From Bin5 sp965200615 (GTDB lineage Bacteria; Chloroflexota; Anaerolineae; Caldilineales; Caldilineaceae): a stretch of 64,000 nucleotides of DNA. Position 1 is the first letter of the stretch. The number at the start of each line of letters is the position of its first letter. Below, piece by piece: positions 58,541 through 64,000 of the stretch. The stretch spans positions 4,588,001-4,652,000 of the forward strand of contig OZ241377.1 of assembly GCA_965200615.1 (NCBI GenBank), written 5' to 3'. A model generated the notes under the pieces. It saw nothing but the letters and a program-made list of their open reading frames with translations, was not told the DNA's origin and ran no database searches. The position numbers and the translations under genes are program-made.

Positions 58541-58623
58541 GCGGGCCGAATCCAGTAGGACGCCATGAGATTGAACGCAAACGCTGTTCAGCATGTGAAA
58601 GGATGTAACGAAAAGAGCTAGCA

Positions 58624-60978
58624 ATGGCTGGGACGAAACTGGCGCCGGACCTCACCGCTGCGGACCCCAGCGACCAGCCGAATCTCACTACCTCAGAGAA
58701 TAACGGGCTTCCTACGGATAGTCCGCTTCTGCGAAGCATTCCTCTTGAGGCCATACCTCCTGTCAGCGGCGGCAAGCTGTTTCTTCAGCCGCTCCTGAAC
58801 CTGCACGAAATCAAAGCGCTTGAAGCGTTGTACAGGAAGCTGCCCGGCTATTTCAGCGCCGATGAAAGGCTGTCGATACTGCGCGCCTACCTGGTCGCCA
58901 GCGATGCCCACCGCGAACAGACGCGCATGACGGGCGAACCCTACATCCTTCACCCGATCGACGTAACTAATATTCTGGCGGAGCTGCAGCTGGACGCGGA
59001 CACGCTGGCGGCTGCCCTACTGCACGACGTGGTCGAGGACTCGGTCTACACCATCGACTACCTGGAGAAGAACTTTAACCGGGAAATAGCCGAACTGGTG
59101 GACGGCGTGACAAAGCTCAACCGCATCAAAGAGTTGAGCAATATGCGTCACAGCGTCGCCGATGAGAAAGCCGAAAGCCTGCGCAAAATGTTCCTGGCCA
59201 TGGTCGAGGACATCCGCGTCGTGCTTATCAAACTGGCCGATCGCGTCCACAACATGCGTACATTGGAGGGCCACCCGGAACACAAGCGCCGCCGCATTGC
59301 CCGCGAGACGCTGGAGATCTTTGCCCCGCTCGCGAATCGACTGGGGATCTGGCAGATCAAGTGGGAGCTGGAGGACCTCAGTTTTCGCTATCTTGAACCT
59401 GTGACCTATCGAAACCTGTCGCGGGCGATGGACCAGAAGCGCGCCGAGCGGGTCAGCTGGATGGATGAGACGCGGGAGACGCTGGCGAAGGCGCTGAACG
59501 AGGCCGGCATCAAGGCGGAAATCAACGGGCGGCCCAAGCATATCTACGGCATCTATCGAAAGATGCGCCGCAAAGAGGTGCCGTTCGACCAGATCTACGA
59601 TATCCACGGCTTCCGCATCATCGTCGAATCGGTTGCCGACTGCTACGCGACACTGGGCGTTGTCCACAGCAACTGGCGCCCGATCCCCGGCGAATTTGAC
59701 GACTACATCGCCAGCCCCAAGGACAATATGTACCGCAGTCTGCACACCGCGGTGGTCGGCTCGAACGGCAAGCCGATGGAGGTGCAGATCCGCACGCATG
59801 AGATGCACCAGGTGGCCGAGTTCGGCATCGCCGCGCACTGGCGCTACAAGGAAGGCAGGCAGGCCAACCAGTACTTGGACAACAAGATCGCCTGGATTCG
59901 CCAGTTGATGGAGTGGCGCCAGGACGTGACCGATGCCCAGGAGTTCGTCAGCGGGATGAAGACGGACGTGTTCCAGGACCGGGTTTACGTCTTTACCCCA
60001 CGCGGGGACGTAATCGACCTGCCGCACAGCTCGACGCCGATCGACTTCGCCTACCGGGTCCACACGGAGCTGGGCCACCGTTGCCGAGGCGCGAAGGTCA
60101 ATGGCCGGCTTGTGCCCCTGGACTTCCAGCTGCATAACGGTGACCAGGTTGAGGTGATTTCGGCCAAACGGGGGGGACCCAGCCGGGACTGGATCAACCC
60201 CAATATGGGTTACGTGGCGACGACGCGTGCGCGCGGAAAGATCCGCACCTGGTTCCGCAAACAGGCCAGGGAAGAGAACATCGCCCAAGGTCGCCAGATT
60301 CTGGAAAAGGATTTGAAGCGGTTAAGCGTTGACCAGCCCTACGAGCTTGTCGCCCGCATCTGCGGCTTCGAGGAACTGGACGACTTTCTGGCTGCCATCG
60401 GCTACGGCGATGTGACGAGCCAGACGATCGCCCAACGGGTGATCGAATACGAGCGCAGCCAGCAGAGTGAAAAAGAAGAACCGGAGCAGCTTCTCGAACA
60501 ATCGCCCCACCGCACCGTTTCGATCGACGGCGTGCAGGTGGCGGGCTTGGACGGCGTACTCGCGCATCCGGCGCGCTGCTGCAACCCATTGCCCGGCGAC
60601 CCGATCGTCGGTTACGTGACCAAAGGGCGCGGCGTTTCAATCCACAAGACCAACTGCCCCAATATCGCCTCTCTGATCCGACGCGCGGACCACGCACGGC
60701 TGGTTGAAGTGCAGTGGGGGGCCAAGAGCGAAGAGATGTACCCGGTCAGCATACAGGTCAAGGCCTATGACCGCGCCGGTCTACTGCGGGACGTGACCGG
60801 GCTTGTAGCCGATGAGAAGATCAACATGCGTTCGGCTGAGGCTGTGACAGGGATGAAGAACAATATGGCTCTGATCAACGCCACGCTCGAGCTTTCGAAC
60901 ATATCGCAGCTGACCCGCATCATGACTCGAATTGAGCGTCTGCCCAATGTGCTGGAGGTGCGGCGTTTGGTGGGGTAG
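58624..60978 (+). CDS. rel: Bifunctional (p)ppGpp synthetase/hydrolase (Rel/SpoT family)
   Basis: A 784-aa long RSH protein. The hydrolase HD domain has HPIDVTNILAELQ, LLHDVVEDSVYT and LIKLADRVHNMRTL, which looks intact. The synthetase domain has KHIYGIYRKMRRKEVPFDQIYDI, DDYIASPKDNMYRSLHTAV and VQIRTHEMHQVAEFGIAAHW. TGS (VIDLPHSSTPIDFAYRVHTELGH), a zinc-finger-like segment with ARCCNPLPGDPIVGY, and a C-terminal ACT domain follow. The N-terminal 45 residues are an extra unconserved tail. It makes and degrades the stringent-response alarmone in the cytoplasm. No ideal ribosome site precedes the ATG at 58624. Confidence 0.97.
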   Translation: MAGTKLAPDLTAADPSDQPNLTTSENNGLPTDSPLLRSIPLEAIPPVSGGKLFLQPLLNLHEIKALEALYRKLPGYFSADERLSILRAYLVASDAHREQTRMTGEPYILHPIDVTNILAELQLDADTLAAALLHDVVEDSVYTIDYLEKNFNREIAELVDGVTKLNRIKELSNMRHSVADEKAESLRKMFLAMVEDIRVVLIKLADRVHNMRTLEGHPEHKRRRIARETLEIFAPLANRLGIWQIKWELEDLSFRYLEPVTYRNLSRAMDQKRAERVSWMDETRETLAKALNEAGIKAEINGRPKHIYGIYRKMRRKEVPFDQIYDIHGFRIIVESVADCYATLGVVHSNWRPIPGEFDDYIASPKDNMYRSLHTAVVGSNGKPMEVQIRTHEMHQVAEFGIAAHWRYKEGRQANQYLDNKIAWIRQLMEWRQDVTDAQEFVSGMKTDVFQDRVYVFTPRGDVIDLPHSSTPIDFAYRVHTELGHRCRGAKVNGRLVPLDFQLHNGDQVEVISAKRGGPSRDWINPNMGYVATTRARGKIRTWFRKQAREENIAQGRQILEKDLKRLSVDQPYELVARICGFEELDDFLAAIGYGDVTSQTIAQRVIEYERSQQSEKEEPEQLLEQSPHRTVSIDGVQVAGLDGVLAHPARCCNPLPGDPIVGYVTKGRGVSIHKTNCPNIASLIRRADHARLVEVQWGAKSEEMYPVSIQVKAYDRAGLLRDVTGLVADEKINMRSAEAVTGMKNNMALINATLELSNISQLTRIMTRIERLPNVLEVRRLVG

Positions 60979-61271
60979 TGAGAAGTGAATGAAGAGGAGT
61001 GAGGAGAGAGTAGACTGACTTGAAGTTCGCCGTTACCCCGCCCTGGACAGTTTCCCGACTGTCCAGCTACCGCAGTTTCATTCCGCAAGACAAACCTTAC
61101 CTGGAATCGCATCGCTCAACAAGCGCGGGCAGATGCGCGGCCAGCCATAAGGACCCATCTACCAGTTCAGACAGACGGAATCTGGCGAATCGTTCTGGTC
61201 CTTTTCCCTTTGATGCGGCATCCGCGGGGCAACAGGCATTTTAATTTACCATGAGAGTGGATGAGAAGACA
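60979..61271. other. Intergenic region between convergent rel and pepF
   Basis: It starts with a purine-rich GTGAGGAGAGAG-type tract (60979-61013), then holds an 8-bp hairpin CTGGACAG/CTGTCCAG (61043-61066) that may terminate rel transcripts, though no T run follows. No gene is recognised in the rest. Confidence 0.5.
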
Positions 61272-61300
61272 GAGGCGCCCTCAAGCTTTGAGGGCGCCTC
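61272..61300 (-). terminator. Strong hairpin downstream of pepF
   Basis: GAGGCGCCCTCAA pairs perfectly with TTGAGGGCGCCTC (13 bp, loop GCT). It lies 54 bases past the pepF stop, between the convergent rel and pepF genes, so it may serve both directions. T tracts are weak (TTCTTC on plus, TCTTCT on minus). Confidence 0.65.
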
Positions 61301-61353
61301 ACTGTTCTTCATGTAACTTCCGCCGAACAATCCCGGATTCGACACTGGCTATT

Positions 61354-63192
61354 TCAGGAAACCGTCATCGCCTCCAACTCGTCGATTATATCCCTAATCA
61401 CATCGAAGCCTGCCTGCCAGAAGTCGGGATCGGTCATATCGATGCCGGCCTCTTCCAGAATCTCCTGCGGGCGTGCAGAGCCGCCGCGCGCCAGCATTCT
61501 CAGATAGCCAGGCTTGAAGGCGTCACCCTCCTGCTGATAGCGCCGGAAAAGGGAGAGCACGAGCAGTTGCCCGAAACTGTAGGCATAGCAGTAGAAGGGC
61601 ACTTGATAGATGTGGGGGATGCTGACCCACTCATATTGGAATTCGTCCGACAACTCGACGCTGTCGCCGAACTGTTCCTGCAGGTTCTCAAAATAGAGGC
61701 GATCCAACTCCTGGGGGGAGGCGTTCTCCTGGATGGCCTGATGCGCGGCCTCTTCGAAAATCGTAAAGAATGCCTGGCGCATCACGGTGGCGTAGATGTC
61801 GTCGACGCTGGCAGCCAGGATCTCCCGCCGCACCAATTGGTCCTTTTCCTCGGCCAGCAACTGTTCGTTCATCACCATTTCGGCGAAAACCGACGCGGTT
61901 TCCGCCAGCGGTAGAGAGGAATGCTGCGTAAGGATAGAGTGATCCTCGGCCATCATGCTGTGGACGGCGTGGCCCAGTTCGTGGGCGATGGTGGCGACGT
62001 CACGCACCTTGTTGGTATAGTTCAGCAGGACAAAGGGCGTGATGCTCGGCATTACGGTGGCGCAGAAGGCGCCGGCTCGCTTCCCTTTTCGCACTTCGCT
62101 GTCGACGTGGTTATCGTCGAAGACGCGCTGGGCCTTGCCGGCGAAATCGTGATCGAAGCGAGTAAAGGTGTCCAGGACAAGATCGACCGCATCATCATAG
62201 GGAATGTCACGCGACGACTCCATCAGAGGCGCGTAAATGTCGTAGCGACGCAGTTTTTCCACGCCGAGCCACTTGGCCTTGAGCGTAAAATAACGCTGGA
62301 ATAGAGGGGCGTTGCGGCGGGCGACCTCCAACAGAGCCTGGACGGCTTCGTAGGGAATGTCGTTGTTCAGATTGCGCACGGCGATTGGCGAACTGTAGCT
62401 GCGCAGGGTGACGTTCTCGTTATACCAGTCTCGCACCAGGTTGATATAGATCTGCGCCAAAATCGGCGCCTCTTCCTTGTACACTTTGTAAAGGGACTGG
62501 TAGGCGGCTGCGCGCATGTCGGGATCAGCCGAGTAGGCGTGCGCCATCACCTCTTCGCGGGTCATCCGCTTCAACTCGCCGTCTACCTCCAGCTCAAACT
62601 CAAGCCTGTTCGTCAGCATCGAATAGATGGTTGTGAGCGCGCTGGCGCCATTGGTGTTCTTCAGGTTGATTATGCGCTCTGAACTTTCTTCCAACATGTA
62701 CGGCTTAGAGAGACGCATATCCTTCAGAAAGTGCCGAAAGTCCGCGTAGGTATCCGCATCCGGCAGCAGAGCTTCGGCCTCTTCATCGTCCAGCCCCTTC
62801 CACCAGAGGCTGAAAAAGAGCATTCGATTCTCAATCTCCGCGCCAAGCTGATTCATGCGGTTGGTGTAGGTGAGCGCGTCCGGGGATTGCGTATCCGACG
62901 AAAACCAGAGGCTGCCGTATGCAAGGAGCCGGTAGACTTGCGTGCTGATATCTTCGTACTGTTGCATGGCTCCGATCAGCTTTGCCGGCTCCATCTTCGC
63001 AGAGAGCTCCTCGCGCAGCGACTCGAACGCGGCGACACTCTCTTCGACCTGCGCCAGCATCTCTTCGACGGCATCCGAGGAAGGGGCGATCGTCCCGGCC
63101 CCGTTTGCCTCGGGATCGGTCGGCACGAGTCTGGTGAGATCCCAACCCGACATCTGGTAGCGGTCCCGTTTTTCTTCTGTACGTACAGCCAT
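61354..63192 (-). CDS. pepF: Oligoendopeptidase F (M3 metallopeptidase)
   Basis: A 612-aa zinc peptidase. The HExxH motif is VATIAHELGHAVHSMM, with the third ligand Glu in the following SVFAEMVMNE helix. The N-terminal helical domain (VEESVAAFESLREELS) and the C-terminal YEWVSIPHIYQVPFYCYAYSFGQL are typical of PepF/PepB. It cleaves short peptides in the cytoplasm. The ATG lies near the N-terminus of the conserved region. The aconitase gene is only 17 bases upstream on the same strand, so they may share a transcript. Confidence 0.95.
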   Translation of the reverse strand: MAVRTEEKRDRYQMSGWDLTRLVPTDPEANGAGTIAPSSDAVEEMLAQVEESVAAFESLREELSAKMEPAKLIGAMQQYEDISTQVYRLLAYGSLWFSSDTQSPDALTYTNRMNQLGAEIENRMLFFSLWWKGLDDEEAEALLPDADTYADFRHFLKDMRLSKPYMLEESSERIINLKNTNGASALTTIYSMLTNRLEFELEVDGELKRMTREEVMAHAYSADPDMRAAAYQSLYKVYKEEAPILAQIYINLVRDWYNENVTLRSYSSPIAVRNLNNDIPYEAVQALLEVARRNAPLFQRYFTLKAKWLGVEKLRRYDIYAPLMESSRDIPYDDAVDLVLDTFTRFDHDFAGKAQRVFDDNHVDSEVRKGKRAGAFCATVMPSITPFVLLNYTNKVRDVATIAHELGHAVHSMMAEDHSILTQHSSLPLAETASVFAEMVMNEQLLAEEKDQLVRREILAASVDDIYATVMRQAFFTIFEEAAHQAIQENASPQELDRLYFENLQEQFGDSVELSDEFQYEWVSIPHIYQVPFYCYAYSFGQLLVLSLFRRYQQEGDAFKPGYLRMLARGGSARPQEILEEAGIDMTDPDFWQAGFDVIRDIIDELEAMTVS

Positions 63193-63209
63193 AAGGCGTC
63201 ATTCCCTTT

Positions 63210-64000
63210 TCATTCTTCCTTGACGAGACGCCGCAAAACGGTGTGCAGAATCCCGCCGTTCTTGTAATAGTTCACTTCGACAGGCGTATCGAGCCGGCTG
63301 GTGACGCTGAATTCACCGACAATTCCGTTTTCACGCGTCACGCGCACGGTATACGCCTGGTTGGGCCTCATCTCTTCGGTCAAGCCTGGTATGTCAAAGG
63401 TCTCAAAGCCGCTGAGGTCAAGAGACTGCATGTTCTGACCTTCCATGAACTGCAGTGGCAGAATGCCCATTCCAACCAGATTGGAGCGATGGATGCGTTC
63501 GAAGCTCTCCGCGATCACGGCCTTTACGCCCTGCAGCCAGGGCCCTTTCGCGGCCCAGTCGCGGCTGGAGCCGGTGCCGTACTCCTTGCCGGCCAGAATG
63601 ATCAGCGGCGTGCCGTCCTGCTCGTATTTAGCGGAGGCATCCCAGATAGCCATCTCTTCAAGACCTGCGGCTGCGTCCGTCACCTGCCCGGCGACGGGGA
63701 TGTAGGCGGTGTAACCACCTTCGACGCCGTCCAGCATCTGATTCTTGATACGGATGTTGGCGAAGGTTCCTCGCATCATGACTTCGTGATTGCCTCGCCG
63801 GCTGCCGTAGCTGTTCCATTCGGAGCGGGGAACGCCCTTTTCGGTCAGATAGCGGCCTGCCGGGCTGTCTGGGGCGATGGCGCCGGCCGGGCTGATATGA
63901 TCGGTCGTTGTGCTGTCCGGCATGACGGCCAGCACGCGCGCGCCGACGATCGGCTGTACCGGCGGCAGCTCCGTGCCCATCTCCTGGAAGAAGGTCGGCT
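63210..64000 (-). CDS. acnA: Aconitate hydratase, C-terminal part (runs off the right edge)
   Basis: The visible 263 residues are the swivel (fourth) domain of AcnA-type aconitase. Signatures are RVLAVMPDSTTTDHISPAGAI, NSYGSRRGNHEVMMRGTFANIR, the substrate-binding GKEYGTGSSRDWAAKGP and IAESFERIHRSNLVGMGILPLQF. The Fe-S domains lie beyond base 64000. It interconverts citrate and isocitrate in the TCA cycle. The other aconitase-superfamily members (IRP, AcnB, LeuD) are excluded by the domain order and motifs. Confidence 0.95.
   Translation of the reverse strand, partial: PTFFQEMGTELPPVQPIVGARVLAVMPDSTTTDHISPAGAIAPDSPAGRYLTEKGVPRSEWNSYGSRRGNHEVMMRGTFANIRIKNQMLDGVEGGYTAYIPVAGQVTDAAAGLEEMAIWDASAKYEQDGTPLIILAGKEYGTGSSRDWAAKGPWLQGVKAVIAESFERIHRSNLVGMGILPLQFMEGQNMQSLDLSGFETFDIPGLTEEMRPNQAYTVRVTRENGIVGEFSVTSRLDTPVEVNYYKNGGILHTVLRRLVKEE

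Noticed and set aside
1..64000. CRISPR arrays, tRNA/rRNA genes, transposases, integrases, prophage genes
   Set aside because: Scanning the intergenic regions I found no regularly spaced repeats, no cloverleaf-like tRNA sequence and no transposase or integrase motif.

Overview
The window is a 64 kb, GC-rich, gene-dense bacterial chromosome segment. It carries about 54 protein genes, a SAM riboswitch, and no rRNA, tRNA, insertion sequence or CRISPR array that I can see. The protein set suggests a Chloroflexota bacterium of the Anaerolineae/Caldilineae type: CUT1 sugar ABC genes without their own ATPase, a LysM protein with an Asp/Met-rich linker, a ScpA gene overlapping a giant amidase-like protein, an SPFH protein, and lipoproteins with Pro/Thr/Glu linkers. 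That placement is inference from family resemblance, not a database result.

Layout. 0-10 kb: edge of a response regulator (minus), then on the plus strand a secreted Spondin_N/LysM protein, a thioredoxin-like lipoprotein whose active-site Cys codon is an in-frame TGA followed by a SECIS-like hairpin, a divergent SF1 helicase-like protein, a 1289-aa protein with a glycoside-hydrolase-like domain and three amidase-like domains, and scpA. 10-20 kb (minus): acs, sucCD, a sugar ABC transporter (binding protein and two permeases), an amidohydrolase and a BadF/GlcNAc-kinase-like protein. 20-27 kb (mostly plus): hisB, a threonine dehydratase-like enzyme, a dihydroorotate dehydrogenase-like protein, a membrane protein, a damaged two-gene cassette (small protein plus DUF91/NucS-like protein), a radical SAM DNA-repair-type protein (minus) with a promoter holding a LexA-type palindrome, dtd and a hypothetical gene. 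27-38 kb (minus): an RlmM-like methyltransferase, purB, a HepT/MntA toxin-antitoxin pair, a two-subunit ABC exporter, purA and guaB. 38-47 kb (minus): hisE, a RelE-like/UvrD helicase fusion, hisF, a HisA-Nudix fusion, a Na+/H+ antiporter, a histidine phosphatase-like protein, hisH, a DUF402 protein and a nitrilase-family protein lacking its catalytic Cys. 47-49 kb (plus): lspA, an RluD-type synthase and a MazG-like gene broken by TAG. 49-55 kb (minus): mdh, a GNAT protein, a YceI lipoprotein, a CrtC/AttH-like lipoprotein, and a Cys/Met-metabolism PLP enzyme behind a SAM-I riboswitch. 55-61 kb (plus): an SPFH protein, YraN, miaA and rel. 61-64 kb (minus): oligoendopeptidase F and the C-terminal part of aconitase.

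Function. Central carbon metabolism (acs, sucCD, mdh, acn), histidine synthesis (hisB, E, F, A, H, scattered among unrelated genes), purine nucleotide interconversion (purA, purB, guaB) and sulfur amino acid metabolism are all represented. The strongest unusual signals are the probable selenocysteine lipoprotein, the HisA-Nudix fusion, the GH-like/triple-amidase protein, the LexA-box promoter of the radical SAM gene, the RelE-UvrD fusion and the Cys-less nitrilase homologue. Three genes carry a single premature stop. Only the thioredoxin one has a recoding signal; the other two look like nonsense mutations or sequence errors.
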